From assembly GCA_963710665.1 (NCBI GenBank), contig CAVQBC010000001.1, forward strand, positions 72,960 through 136,959: a stretch of 64,000 nucleotides of DNA, given 5' to 3'. A program made the translations under genes and the position numbers. The number at the start of each line of letters is the position of its first letter. Within the stretch, counting starts at the first letter, position 1. The DNA is from CAVQBC01 sp963710665. GTDB lineage: Bacteria; Actinomycetota; Thermoleophilia; Solirubrobacterales; Solirubrobacteraceae. The notes beneath the pieces were generated by a model that did not search any database, was not told the DNA's origin, and worked only from the letters and a program-made list of their open reading frames with translations. Positions 36,249 to 45,503 of the stretch are shown here, one piece after another.

Positions 36249-37166
36249 ATGGGTCAGAAAGTCCATCCCGAGTCCATGCGCGTGGGCTACATCCACGACT
36301 GGAAGTCCAACTGGTTCAACGAGAAGCACTTCTCGGACTTCCTGATCGAGGACGTCAACATCCGCGATCACATCACCGGCAAGCTCGCGCACGCCGGCCT
36401 GTCGGACATCACGATCCGCAAGGACGCGGCCGAGGTGGAGGTCAACATCCACACGGCCCGCCCGGGCATCGTGATCGGCAAGTCCGGCTCCGAGGTCGAC
36501 GCGCTGCGGCGCGACCTGCACCGCCTCACCGGCAAGGCGATCAAGGTCAACATCCTCGAGATCAAGCGCCCCGAGCTCGACGCGAAGCTCGTCGCGCAGT
36601 CGATCGCCGAGCAGCTCCAGAACCGCGTCGCCTTCCGCCGCGCGATGAAGCGCGCGCTGACGAGCGCCATGCGCTCCGGCGCGAAGGGCTGCAAGATCCA
36701 GGTCGGCGGCCGCCTGGGCGGCGCCGAGATGGCCCGCACCGAGTCCTACTCCGACGGCCGCGTGCCGCTGCACACGCTGCGCGCGGACATCGACTACGGC
36801 TTCTACGAGGCCCGCACCACCTTCGGCCGCATCGGCGTGAAGTGCTGGATCAACAAGGGCGAGATCATGCCCGCCGGCTACGCCGGCCAGGACCTCACCT
36901 CGCTCGAGGAGCCCGCCGGCGGTCCCGGCGGCGGCGAGGACGATCGCCGGCGCGGCGGCCGTGACGGTCGCGGCGGCGGCCGCGGCGGCCGTGGCGGCCG
37001 CGGGGGAGCCGGCGGCGGCGGCGGTGCCGGCGGCGGCGGTGGTGGCCGCGGCGGTGGCGGTGGTGGCCGCGGCGGCGGCCGTGGCGGCGGCGGTGGCGGT
37101 GGTGGCCGCGGCGGCGGCCGCGGTGGCGGCGGGCGCCCCGACCTGAGCGGAGGGATCTCCCGCTGA
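36249..37166 (+). CDS. rpsC: 30S ribosomal protein S3 with a Gly/Arg-rich C-terminal tail
   Basis: 305 aa; uS3 is usually 210-280. The KH domain (IVIGKSGSEVDALRRDL) and C-terminal domain (VQIGGRLGGAEMARTE-like, GFYEARTTFGRIGVKCWI) are complete by about residue 215. An acidic hinge (GGGEDDRRR) then leads into a tail of about 75 residues made of RGG and Gly runs, coded by 36930-37135, ending RPDLSGGISR. S3 forms the mRNA entry helicase site, so the tail would sit near the entry channel. TGATG overlap with rplP. Confidence 0.95.
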   Translation: MGQKVHPESMRVGYIHDWKSNWFNEKHFSDFLIEDVNIRDHITGKLAHAGLSDITIRKDAAEVEVNIHTARPGIVIGKSGSEVDALRRDLHRLTGKAIKVNILEIKRPELDAKLVAQSIAEQLQNRVAFRRAMKRALTSAMRSGAKGCKIQVGGRLGGAEMARTESYSDGRVPLHTLRADIDYGFYEARTTFGRIGVKCWINKGEIMPAGYAGQDLTSLEEPAGGPGGGEDDRRRGGRDGRGGGRGGRGGRGGAGGGGGAGGGGGGRGGGGGGRGGGRGGGGGGGGRGGGRGGGGRPDLSGGISR

Positions 37167-37588
37167 TGCTGTCCCCCAAGCGAGTCAAGTACCGCAAGGC
37201 CCATCGCGGGCGCCGGCGCGGCCTCTCGCGCGGCCAGCAGTCGGTCGAGTTCGGCGAGTACGGCCTGAAGGCGCTCGAGGCGGGCTGGCTGACCAACCGC
37301 CAGATCGAGGCCGCCCGAATCGCCATGACGCGCAAGATCAAGCGCGGCGGCAAGGTGTGGATCAACGTCTATCCCGACAAGTCCTTCACGAAGAAGCCCG
37401 CCGAGACCCGCATGGGCTCCGGCAAGGGCAACCCGGAGGGCTGGGTGGCGGTCGTCAAGCCCGGCCGCGTGATGTTCGAGCTGGCCGGCGTGCCCGAGCC
37501 GCTCGCCCGCGAGGCCATGCGGCTGGCGGGCCACAAGCTGCCCGTGAAGACCAAGTTCATCCTCCGCGACGACCTGGAGCACGCATGA
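37166..37588 (+). CDS. rplP: 50S ribosomal protein L16
   Basis: 140-aa uL16, a late-assembly protein near the A site. MLSPKRVKYRKAHRGRRRG, FGEYGLKALEAGWLTNRQIEAAR, and GSGKGNPEGWVAVVKPGRVMFE are typical. Overlaps rpsC by one base (TGATG) and rpmC by four (ATGA). Confidence 0.97.
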   Translation: MLSPKRVKYRKAHRGRRRGLSRGQQSVEFGEYGLKALEAGWLTNRQIEAARIAMTRKIKRGGKVWINVYPDKSFTKKPAETRMGSGKGNPEGWVAVVKPGRVMFELAGVPEPLAREAMRLAGHKLPVKTKFILRDDLEHA

Positions 37589-37809
37589 CGGCGGCGGAGC
37601 TGCGCGACCTGGACGATGCCGCGCTCCTGGAGCACGTCGCGACCGTGCGCCGCGACCTCTTCGGGCTGCGCATGCAGCACGCGACCGGCGAGCTGGACAA
37701 CACGGCGTCCCTGCGCACCGTCAAGCGCGACCTCGCGCGCGCGCACACGGTCGTGCGCCAGCGCGGACTGGACCCGAACGCCCCACTGATCGAGACGACC
37801 CATGGCTGA
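37585..37809 (+). CDS. rpmC: 50S ribosomal protein L29
   Basis: 74-aa uL29, a two-helix protein at the tunnel exit next to L23. AELRDLDDAALLEHVATVRRDLFGLRMQ shows the first helix (split here: AELRDLDDAALLEH and RRDLFGLRMQHATGELDN); the second is LRTVKRDLARAHTVVRQRG. ATGA overlap with rplP and eight-base overlap with rpsQ. Confidence 0.93.
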   Translation: MTAAELRDLDDAALLEHVATVRRDLFGLRMQHATGELDNTASLRTVKRDLARAHTVVRQRGLDPNAPLIETTHG

Positions 37810-38356
37810 CGAGACCGAGACCCCCGAGACCAACGGCGCCGAGGCGCAGGCCGAGCAGCCTGCGGCCGCTCCGGCCGAGCCCGTCGTGCCGCAGACGCCC
37901 AAGGAGCGCCGCGCCGCGCGCCGCGCCGCCAAGCGGCCGGCCCCGCGCGGGCCGGTGAGCGCCGAGCAGCGCGACGCCGAGCGCCGCGCGCGCCGCGAGC
38001 AGACCGCCAAGCTGCGCCGCGCCTATCGCGCGCGCGTGAAGACCAAGGCCGCCGAGCGGCGCGCCGCCGCGCCGGCGCCCGAGCCCGCGCAGGCGCCCGA
38101 GCACGGCCCCGGGCGCCCCAAGGTGCGCCAGGGCGTGGTGGTCTCCGACAAGGCCGACAAGACGCTCGTGGTGCGCGTCGACGTGACGCGGCGCCATCGC
38201 CGCTACGGCAAGACCCTGCGCAGCTCGTCCACCCTGCACGTGCACGACGAGCGCAACGACGCCAACGAGGGCGACACGGTGCGCGTGGTCGAGTGCCGGC
38301 CGATGTCGCGCACCAAGCGCTGGCGGCTGGTCGACGTCCTGGAGCGGGCGAAGTGA
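37802..38356 (+). CDS. rpsQ: 30S ribosomal protein S17 with a long N-terminal extension
   Basis: 184 aa; uS17 is usually about 80-95. The OB-fold domain starts near residue 103 (RPKVRQGVVVSDKADKTLVV) and ends with VECRPMSRTKRWRLVDVLE. The extension begins acidic (ETETPETNGAEAQAEQP), then Pro/Ala, then strongly basic and helical (RRAARRAAKRPAPRG, RRARREQTAKLRRAYRARV). ATG 37802 overlaps the end of rpmC by eight bases, the same arrangement as rplC-rplD, which supports the long form. The role is unknown. Confidence 0.92.
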   Translation: MADETETPETNGAEAQAEQPAAAPAEPVVPQTPKERRAARRAAKRPAPRGPVSAEQRDAERRARREQTAKLRRAYRARVKTKAAERRAAAPAPEPAQAPEHGPGRPKVRQGVVVSDKADKTLVVRVDVTRRHRRYGKTLRSSSTLHVHDERNDANEGDTVRVVECRPMSRTKRWRLVDVLERAK

Positions 38357-38721
38357 TCCAGAACGAGACGCGGCTGAAGGTCGCCGACAACACCGGCGCC
38401 CGGGAGATCCTCTGCATCCGCGTCCAGGGCGGCTCGCGCCGCCGCTACGCGGGCGTGGGCGACGTCATCACCGCGACCGTCAAGCAGGCCAACCCGCAGG
38501 GGTCGGTCCGCAAGGGCGAGGTCGTCAAGGCCGTCGTGGTGCGCACGAAGAAGGAGTTCGGGCGCGACGACGGCACCTACATCTCCTTCGACGAGAACGC
38601 CGCGGTGATCATCGACGCCCAGAACAACCCGCGCGGGACCCGCATCTTCGGCCCGGTGGCGCGCGAGCTGCGCGACGGCGGCTTCATGAAGATCGTCTCG
38701 CTGGCCCCGGAGGTGCTGTGA
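38353..38721 (+). CDS. rplN: 50S ribosomal protein L14
   Basis: 122-aa uL14, forming an intersubunit bridge and the RsfS-binding face. TRLKVADNTGAREILCIRV, DVITATVKQANPQGSVRKG, and NPRGTRIFGPVARELRD are conserved. GTG 38353 overlaps the rpsQ stop (GTGA), and TGATG links it to rplX. First gene of the spc-type segment, though no gap separates it from the S10 segment. Confidence 0.97.
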   Translation: MIQNETRLKVADNTGAREILCIRVQGGSRRRYAGVGDVITATVKQANPQGSVRKGEVVKAVVVRTKKEFGRDDGTYISFDENAAVIIDAQNNPRGTRIFGPVARELRDGGFMKIVSLAPEVL

Positions 38722-39035
38722 TGAAGATCCGCACCGACGACGAGGTCGTCGTGATCTCGGGCAAGGACAAGGGGAAGACCGGCAAGGTCATCCGCACCGA
38801 CCCCAAGCGCGACCGCGTGTACGTCGAGGGCCTGAACATCGTCAAGCGCCACCAGCGCCCGATGCCGGGCCGGCCCAACGCGCCCGTCGGCGTGATCGAG
38901 AAGGAGGGTCCGATCCACGTCTCCAACGTGGCGATCCTCGATCCCAAGGACCGCAAGCCCACCCGCGTGCGCGTCACGCGCACGGAGGGGCGGCGCATGC
39001 GCGTCACGACCCGCTCCGGCACGGAGCTCGACTGA
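38721..39035 (+). CDS. rplX: 50S ribosomal protein L24
   Basis: 104-aa uL24, an assembly initiator. The KOW motif VVVISGKDKGKTGKVIR is at the N-terminus, with RVYVEGLNIVKRHQRP and NVAILDPKDRKPTRV following. The ATG 38721 shares a base with the rplN stop; a GTG three bases upstream is not needed. Confidence 0.96.
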   Translation: MKIRTDDEVVVISGKDKGKTGKVIRTDPKRDRVYVEGLNIVKRHQRPMPGRPNAPVGVIEKEGPIHVSNVAILDPKDRKPTRVRVTRTEGRRMRVTTRSGTELD

Positions 39036-39037
39036 CC

Positions 39038-39628
39038 ATGGCTCGCCTCAAGGACCGCTACCGCTCAGAGATCCGCCCCGCGCTGATCGAGCGCTTCGGC
39101 TACTCCTCGCCGATGCAGGCGCCGGAGATCCAGAAGATCACGCTCAACATGGGCGTCGGGGAGGCCAAGCAGGACTCCAAGATGCTCGAGGCCGCCGCCG
39201 AGCAGCTCGGCATCATCGCCGGCCAGAAGCCCAACGTGCGCCGGGCGCGCAAGTCGGTCGCCGCCTTCAAGCTGCGCGAGGGCATGCCGGTGGGGCTCTC
39301 GGTCACGCTGCGCCAGGAGCGCGCGTACGAGTTCCTGGACCGGCTGTGCGCGATCGCGATCCCGCGGATCCGCGACTTCCGCGGCCTCAACCCGCGCTCG
39401 TTCGACGGCCGCGGCAACTACTCCATGGGCATCCGCGAGCAGATCATCTTCCCCGAGATCGACTACGACAACATCGACCAGGTCCGCGGGCTCGACGTGA
39501 CGATCACGACGAGCGCCGAGACGGACGCCGAGGCGTTCACCCTGCTCTCCGCGCTGGGCATGCCCTTCGCCCGCGAGGGGCGCCCGCAGGGGTACGAGAC
39601 GCTCCAGGACGAGCCCGTCCCCGCCTAG
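39038..39628 (+). CDS. rplE: 50S ribosomal protein L5
   Basis: 196-aa uL5 of the central protuberance, binding 5S rRNA. APEIQKITLNMGVGEAKQDSK, GQKPNVRRARKSVAAFKLRE, RIRDFRGLNPRSFDGRGNYS, and IDYDNIDQVRGLDVTI are all canonical. Two bases after rplX. Confidence 0.97.
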   Translation: MARLKDRYRSEIRPALIERFGYSSPMQAPEIQKITLNMGVGEAKQDSKMLEAAAEQLGIIAGQKPNVRRARKSVAAFKLREGMPVGLSVTLRQERAYEFLDRLCAIAIPRIRDFRGLNPRSFDGRGNYSMGIREQIIFPEIDYDNIDQVRGLDVTITTSAETDAEAFTLLSALGMPFAREGRPQGYETLQDEPVPA

Positions 39629-39658
39629 AACCAGACAAGGACGAAAAGACACCGCTTC

Positions 39659-39844
39659 ATGGCCAAGACATCACAGATCGTTCGCCAGCAGCGCGCGCCC
39701 AAGTACAAGACGCGCGCCATGACCCGCTGCCGCCGCTGCGGGCGGCCGCGGGCCGTGTACCGCAAGTTCGGCCTGTGCCGGATCTGCCTGCGAGAGATGG
39801 CGCACGAGGGCTTCATCCCCGGCATGACCAAGAGCAGCTGGTAA
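39659..39844 (+). CDS. rpsN: 30S ribosomal protein S14, zinc-binding type (type Z)
   Basis: 61-aa short uS14 carrying CxxC pairs (CRRCG and CRICL), the zinc-binding form. The C-terminus REMAHEGFIPGMTKSSW is typical. Actinobacteria often also keep a zinc-free S14 elsewhere; none is in this window. ATG 39659, 30 bases after rplE, with AGGACGAAAAG upstream. Confidence 0.97.
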   Translation: MAKTSQIVRQQRAPKYKTRAMTRCRRCGRPRAVYRKFGLCRICLREMAHEGFIPGMTKSSW

Positions 39845-39848
39845 CACC

Positions 39849-40256
39849 ATGTCGATGACCGACCCCATCGCCGACTTCCTCACCCGGATCCGCAACGGGA
39901 TCCTGGCCGCCCACGAGACGGTCGAGATCCCCGCGTCCGGGCTCAAGACGGAGATGGCCCGCATCCTCACCGAGCAGGGCTACCTCGAGAGCTACGAGGT
40001 CGTGCCCGGCCGGCCCGGGGCGGCGGGCGACCGCATCCTCGTCAAGATCAAGTACACGGACGAGCGCGTGTCGGTGATCTCCGGCCTCAAGCGGGTGTCC
40101 CGGCCCGGGCAGCGGACCTACGTCGACGCCAAGCACATCCCCAAGGTGCTCGGCGGCATGGGCACCGCGATCGTCTCCACCTCCCAGGGCGTGATGACCG
40201 GCCACCAGGCGCGCGGCGCCGGGGTGGGCGGCGAAGTCGTCGCCCAGGTCTGGTAG
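39849..40256 (+). CDS. rpsH: 30S ribosomal protein S8
   Basis: 135-aa uS8, a primary 16S rRNA binder and, in enteric bacteria, repressor of the spc operon. TDPIADFLTRIRNGILAAHE, GLKRVSRPGQRTYV, and the C-terminal TSQGVMTGHQARGAGVGGEVVAQVW are conserved. ATG 39849, with ATG 39855 as an alternative. Confidence 0.97.
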   Translation: MSMTDPIADFLTRIRNGILAAHETVEIPASGLKTEMARILTEQGYLESYEVVPGRPGAAGDRILVKIKYTDERVSVISGLKRVSRPGQRTYVDAKHIPKVLGGMGTAIVSTSQGVMTGHQARGAGVGGEVVAQVW

Positions 40257-40286
40257 CCCCGACCCACCAACGACCCCCCTAGTCCT

Positions 40287-40820
40287 GTGTCCCGCATCGG
40301 CAAGAAGCCCATCCCCATCCCCACCGGCGTCAGCGTGACGATCGAGCCCGAGGTCGTGCGCGTGGCCGGGCCCCGCGGCGACCTCTCGGAGCGCAAGTCG
40401 CGCGAGATCGAGATCCGCCAGGAGGGCGAGGAGCTGCTCGTCTCCCGGCCGACCGACCGCTCCGAGCACCGTGCGCTGCACGGGCTGACGCGCTCGCTGG
40501 TCGCCAACATGGTCACCGGCGTGACGGCGGGGTTCTCCAAGTCGCTCGAGATCCAGGGCGTCGGCTACCGCGCGCAGCTCCGGGGCTCCGACCTCGAGCT
40601 GGCGCTCGGCTACTCGCATCCGGTCCAGATCAAGGCGCCGGTCGGCATCGAGTTCGAGGTGCCCCAGCCCACGCGCGTGATCGTCAAGGGCAACTCCAAG
40701 CAGCAGGTGGGCGAGATCGCGGCGATCATCCGCAAGCAGCGGCCGCCGGAGCCCTACAAGGGCAAGGGCATCCGCTACGAGGGCGAGTACGTCGCCCGGA
40801 AGGTCGGGAAGCGCGCATGA
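40287..40820 (+). CDS. rplF: 50S ribosomal protein L6
   Basis: 177-aa uL6 at the base of the stalk near the factor-binding site. SRIGKKPIPIPTGV, ALHGLTRSLVANMVTGVTAGF, LEIQGVGYRAQLRG, and PEPYKGKGIRYEGEYVARK are canonical. GTG start 30 bases after rpsH; ATGA overlap with rplR. Confidence 0.97.
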   Translation: MSRIGKKPIPIPTGVSVTIEPEVVRVAGPRGDLSERKSREIEIRQEGEELLVSRPTDRSEHRALHGLTRSLVANMVTGVTAGFSKSLEIQGVGYRAQLRGSDLELALGYSHPVQIKAPVGIEFEVPQPTRVIVKGNSKQQVGEIAAIIRKQRPPEPYKGKGIRYEGEYVARKVGKRA

Positions 40821-41170
40821 GCCTCGCCACCGCCCCCGCCCGCCGCCTCAAGCGCCGCCGCCGCGTGCGCGCGAAGGTCACGGGTACCGCCGAGCGCCCG
40901 CGGATCTCCGTGTTCCGCTCGAACCGCGGCGTGTTCGTCCAGCTGATCGACGACGTGGCGGGCCGCACGCTCACCGCGGTCAACTGGACCGAGCCCGAGC
41001 TGCGCTCGCTGCCGCGCATGGAGCAGGCCAAGCGGGCCGGCGAGCTGCTCGCCGAGCGCGCCGGCAAGGCCGGCGTGACGACCGCGGTCTTCGACCGCGG
41101 CGGCTACCGCTACCACGGCCGCGTGAAGGCCCTGGCCGAGGGCGCCCGCGAGGGCGGACTGCAGTTCTGA
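40817..41170 (+). CDS. rplR: 50S ribosomal protein L18
   Basis: 117-aa uL18, a 5S rRNA-binding protein. RRRRVRAKVTGTAERPRISVFRS, KRAGELLAERAGKAGVTTAVFDRGGYRYHGRV (read in two parts) and the C-terminal ALAEGAREGGLQF match the family. ATGA overlap with rplF; 21 bases before rpsE. Confidence 0.96.
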   Translation: MSLATAPARRLKRRRRVRAKVTGTAERPRISVFRSNRGVFVQLIDDVAGRTLTAVNWTEPELRSLPRMEQAKRAGELLAERAGKAGVTTAVFDRGGYRYHGRVKALAEGAREGGLQF

Positions 41171-41191
41171 CCCGCTACGCTCAAGGATCCC

Positions 41192-42034
41192 ATGGCAGCC
41201 CCTGACCGTTCCGTATCCGTCTCCGGCCTGGACCTCCAGGAGCGCGTGGTCGAGATCAACCGCGTCGCCAAGGTGGTCAAGGGCGGCCGGCGCTTCTCGT
41301 TCACCGCGCTCGTGGTCGTCGGTGACGAGAACGGCATCGTGGGCTACGGCTACGGCAAGGCCAACGAGGTCCCGCTGGCGATCCAGAAGGGCGTCGAGCG
41401 GGCCAAGAAGAACCTCTTCCGGGTGCCGCGCCACGGTCAGACGATCACCCACCAGACGACCGGGATCTTCGGCTCCGGCCGCGTCTTCCTCAAGCCCGCC
41501 TCGCCCGGTACCGGCGTGATCGCCGGCGGCGGCGTGCGCGCGGTGCTCGAGCTGGCGGGGATCCACGACATCCTGTCGAAGTCGCTGGGGTCGCAGAACC
41601 CGATCAACCTCGTCAAGGCGACGATCGCCGGGCTGCAGGACCTGCGCCGGCCCGAGGAGATCGCGACGCTGCGCGGCCTCTCGGTCGACGGCGTGCTCGG
41701 CCTCGTGCCGCACGCCCAGCGCACCGGCGCCGTGGCGGCGCCGGCCAACGGCGGCTCGCCCTCCGAGGCGGAGCCCGTGACCGAGGCCGAGTCCGGCGGC
41801 GGCGAGGCGGAGGCCGCGCCGTCCACCGGCGGCGAGGCGGAGTCCGTGACCGAGGCCGAGCCCGGCGGCGGCGAGGCGGAGGCCGCGCCGTCCACCGGCG
41901 GCGAGGCGGAGTCCGTGACCGAGGCCGAGTCCACCGGCGGCGAGGCGGAGGCCGCGCCGTCCACCGGCAGCGAGGCCGAGGCCGCCCCGTCCGCCGATGA
42001 GACGACGCCCGCCGAGGAGACCCAGGCGTCATGA
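41192..42034 (+). CDS. rpsE: 30S ribosomal protein S5 with a repeat-bearing acidic C-terminal tail
   Basis: 280 aa; uS5 is usually about 165-200. The dsRBD-like first domain (QERVVEINRVAKVVKGGRRF, VVGDENGIVGYGYGKANEVP) and the second domain (GSGRVFLKPASPGTGVIAGG, DILSKSLGSQNPINLVKAT) are complete by about residue 175. Residues 185-280 are Glu/Ala/Gly/Ser/Thr, including a 23-residue unit repeated nearly 2.7 times (see the repeat entry). S5 lies at the mRNA entry with S3, which also has a long tail here. ATGA overlap with rpmD. Confidence 0.95.
   Translation: MAAPDRSVSVSGLDLQERVVEINRVAKVVKGGRRFSFTALVVVGDENGIVGYGYGKANEVPLAIQKGVERAKKNLFRVPRHGQTITHQTTGIFGSGRVFLKPASPGTGVIAGGGVRAVLELAGIHDILSKSLGSQNPINLVKATIAGLQDLRRPEEIATLRGLSVDGVLGLVPHAQRTGAVAAPANGGSPSEAEPVTEAESGGGEAEAAPSTGGEAESVTEAEPGGGEAEAAPSTGGEAESVTEAESTGGEAEAAPSTGSEAEAAPSADETTPAEETQAS
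41789..41977 (+). repeat. 69-bp tandem repeat coding the S5 tail
   Basis: Two full 69-base units (41789-41857, 41858-41926) and a partial third, nearly identical in DNA, coding E-S-G-G-G-E-A-E-A-A-P-S-T-G-G-E-A-E-S-V-T-E-A. Such identity suggests recent duplication or slippage, so copy number may vary between strains. Confidence 0.85.
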
Positions 42035-42213
42035 GCACGCTGGCGATCACCCAGGTCAGGTCGTCCAACGGCGCCAACGGCCGCCAGCGCGACACGCTGC
42101 GCTCGCTCGGCCTGCGCCGGATCGGCCACACCGTCGAGCGCCCCGACTCGCCGCAGCTGCGCGGGATGGTGCACGCGGTGCGCCACCTGGTCGACGTCGA
42201 GGACAAGGGCTGA
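42031..42213 (+). CDS. rpmD: 50S ribosomal protein L30
   Basis: 60-aa uL30. LAITQVRSSNGANGRQRDTL, LGLRRIGHTVERPDSPQLRGM, and VRHLVDVEDKG fit the family. ATGA overlap with rpsE and one base between its stop and rplO. Confidence 0.95.
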   Translation: MSTLAITQVRSSNGANGRQRDTLRSLGLRRIGHTVERPDSPQLRGMVHAVRHLVDVEDKG

Positions 42214-42214
42214 G

Positions 42215-42748
42215 ATGACGCCTCCCGCCAAGCAGCCCGCCGGCGAGCGCCCCGAGGAGCAGGCCGAGGAGACCATCGGCCTGCACAGCCTCCGGCCCGC
42301 CCCCGGCTCGCGGCGCGCCCGCAAGCGGGTCGGCCGCGGCCACGGCTCGGGCCACGGCAAGACCTCGGGCCGCGGCCACAAGGGCTACGGCTCGCGCGCC
42401 GGCGCCAAGGACCGCGCCCGCTTCGAGGGCGGCCAGAACCCGATCCACATGCGGATGCGCAAGCTGCGCGGTCCGAACAAGAAGATGTCGATGCCGTTCG
42501 AGATGTTCCGGACGCACACGCAGCCCGTGAACCTCTCCGACCTCGAGGCACGCTTCGAGGCCGGCGCGGCGGTCGACCTCGACGCGCTGCGTGGCGCGGG
42601 CCTCGCCACCCGCAAGGGCGTCCGTGTCAAGGTGCTCGGCGGCGGCGAGCTCAGCAAGGCGCTCACGGTGCACGCGCACGCGTTCTCCTCCTCCGCGCGC
42701 GAGCGCATCGAGGCCGCGGGCGGCACCTGCCGGGTCATCGACTCCTAG
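42215..42748 (+). CDS. rplO: 50S ribosomal protein L15
   Basis: 177-aa uL15, with a 22-residue acidic N-terminal extension (PPAKQPAGERPEEQAEET) before the usual GLHSLRPAPGSRRARKRVGRG. GHGKTSGRGHKGYGSRAG and FEGGQNPIHMRMRKLRG are conserved. Last ribosomal gene before secY. Confidence 0.96.
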   Translation: MTPPAKQPAGERPEEQAEETIGLHSLRPAPGSRRARKRVGRGHGSGHGKTSGRGHKGYGSRAGAKDRARFEGGQNPIHMRMRKLRGPNKKMSMPFEMFRTHTQPVNLSDLEARFEAGAAVDLDALRGAGLATRKGVRVKVLGGGELSKALTVHAHAFSSSARERIEAAGGTCRVIDS

Positions 42749-42763
42749 CCGGGTTCCTGCAGC

Positions 42764-44029
<1,266 letters not shown>

Positions 44030-44041
44030 CCTAGGGCCCCC

Positions 44042-44710
44042 TTGAGCGAGCTCAACCTCATCCTCCTCGGACCCCCGGGAGCGGGCAAGGGCACCCAGGC
44101 CGCCCGTCTCCAGGAGGACTTCGACCTGCCCTACATCGGGACCGGCGACCTGCTGCGCGAGCACCGCGAGAACGAGACGGAGCTCGGCGCCAAGGCGGCC
44201 GAGTACATGGAGAGCGGCGCTCTCGTGCCCGACGACCTCGTGGTCGCGATGATCCTCGAGAAGATCGAGGAGGAGGGCGAGGACGGCTTCCTGCTCGACG
44301 GCTTCCCGCGGACGATCCCCCAGGCCGAGGCGCTCGACGAGGCGATCGAGAAGCGCGGCCGCCGGCTCACCGCCGCCCTGCTGGTCGACGCGCCCGACGA
44401 CGTCGTGATCACGCGCCTGTCGGGCCGGCGCCAGTGCAAGAACGGCCACCTCTACCACGTCGAGTTCGACCCGCCCAAGCACGAGGACGTCTGCGACCAG
44501 GACGGCACCAAGCTCACGCGGCGCCCGGACGACGAGCCCGAGACGGTGAAGAAGCGGCTGGAGACCTACCACGCGCAGACCGAGCCGCTGATCGAGTACT
44601 ACGACGACAAGGGGCTCCTGCGCCGCTTCGACGGCACCCGCTCGCAGACCGAGGTCCACGACCACGTCCGCGCGACGCTCGCCACGTTACGGCTGGAAGA
44701 GCGCTTGTGA
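44042..44710 (+). CDS. adk: Adenylate kinase
   Basis: 222-aa adenylate kinase, ATP + AMP to 2 ADP. P-loop LLGPPGAGKGTQAARL at residue 6, AMP-site GTGDLLREH, LDGFPRTIPQAEAL, and LID-region RRQCKNGHLYHVEF with a partial zinc-type Cys set (C-x2-x..H, then DVCDQDG). TTG start at 44042, 12 bases after secY. GTGA overlap with map. Confidence 0.96.
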   Translation: MSELNLILLGPPGAGKGTQAARLQEDFDLPYIGTGDLLREHRENETELGAKAAEYMESGALVPDDLVVAMILEKIEEEGEDGFLLDGFPRTIPQAEALDEAIEKRGRRLTAALLVDAPDDVVITRLSGRRQCKNGHLYHVEFDPPKHEDVCDQDGTKLTRRPDDEPETVKKRLETYHAQTEPLIEYYDDKGLLRRFDGTRSQTEVHDHVRATLATLRLEERL

Positions 44711-45480
44711 TCATCAAGAAGACTCCTGAAGAAATGGATCGCATGGCCGCCGCCGGGGCCATCCACGTCAAGACGATGGATCTCCTGGCCGCCAAGATCC
44801 GCCCGGGCGTGACCACCCGCGAGCTCGACGAGGCCGCCGAGCGGTTCATCCGCTCGCAGGGCGCGACGCCGGCCTTCAAGGGCTACCGCGGCTTCCCCGG
44901 CTCGATCTGCGCGTCGCCGAACCACATGGTCGTGCACGGGATCCCTGGGCGCTTCAAGCTCAAGCGCGGCGACATCCTGAGCATCGACATCGGGGTCGTC
45001 TACGACGGCTGGGTCGCCGACGGCGCCGTGACCTTCGGAGTCGGCGAGATCTCCCCGCTCGCCTCCAAGCTGCTCACGGTGACCGAGGGCGCGCTGTTCA
45101 AGGCCGTCGACGAGTGCTGGCCCGGACGGCGGATGGGGGACCTCTCCCACGCCGTGCAGAACCACGTGGAGTCGCAGGGCTTCTCGATCGTGCGCTCCCT
45201 GGTGGGCCACGGGATCGGGCGCAGCATGCACGAGGAGCCGCAGATCCCCAACTACGGGACGCCGGGCAAGGGCATCGTGTTCGAGGAGGGCATGGTGTTC
45301 GCGGTCGAGCCGATGGTCACCGCCGGCAAGCACATGGTGCGCATGGGCGACGACGGCTGGGCGATCTACTCCCAGGACGGCTCGCTCGCCGCCCACTTCG
45401 AGTTCACGATCGGGATCACCGCGGAGGGCCCCCGCATCCTCACGCCCTGGCACGAGGGCCGGGCGCGCGCCGCCGCCTGA
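44707..45480 (+). CDS. map: Methionine aminopeptidase, type I
   Basis: 257-aa type I enzyme removing initiator Met. Metal ligands: two Asp in SIDIGVVYDGWVADGAV, His in VGHGIGRSMHEEPQIPN, Glu in VFAVEPMV and Glu in AHFEFTIGI; substrate His in NHMVVHGIP. GTG 44707 overlaps the adk stop. In most bacteria infA follows; here a cyclotransferase-like gene does. Confidence 0.96.
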   Translation: MIIKKTPEEMDRMAAAGAIHVKTMDLLAAKIRPGVTTRELDEAAERFIRSQGATPAFKGYRGFPGSICASPNHMVVHGIPGRFKLKRGDILSIDIGVVYDGWVADGAVTFGVGEISPLASKLLTVTEGALFKAVDECWPGRRMGDLSHAVQNHVESQGFSIVRSLVGHGIGRSMHEEPQIPNYGTPGKGIVFEEGMVFAVEPMVTAGKHMVRMGDDGWAIYSQDGSLAAHFEFTIGITAEGPRILTPWHEGRARAAA

Positions 45481-45503
45481 GCCCGATCCGGGCCGGCCGG
45501 CGG

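Noticed and set aside
36930..37140. Gly-rich tract of rpsC considered as a non-coding repeat or CRISPR-like array
   Set aside because: Units are irregular codon-based GGC/GGT/CGC runs in frame with S3, without spacers, and the frame ends in a normal stop overlapping rplP.
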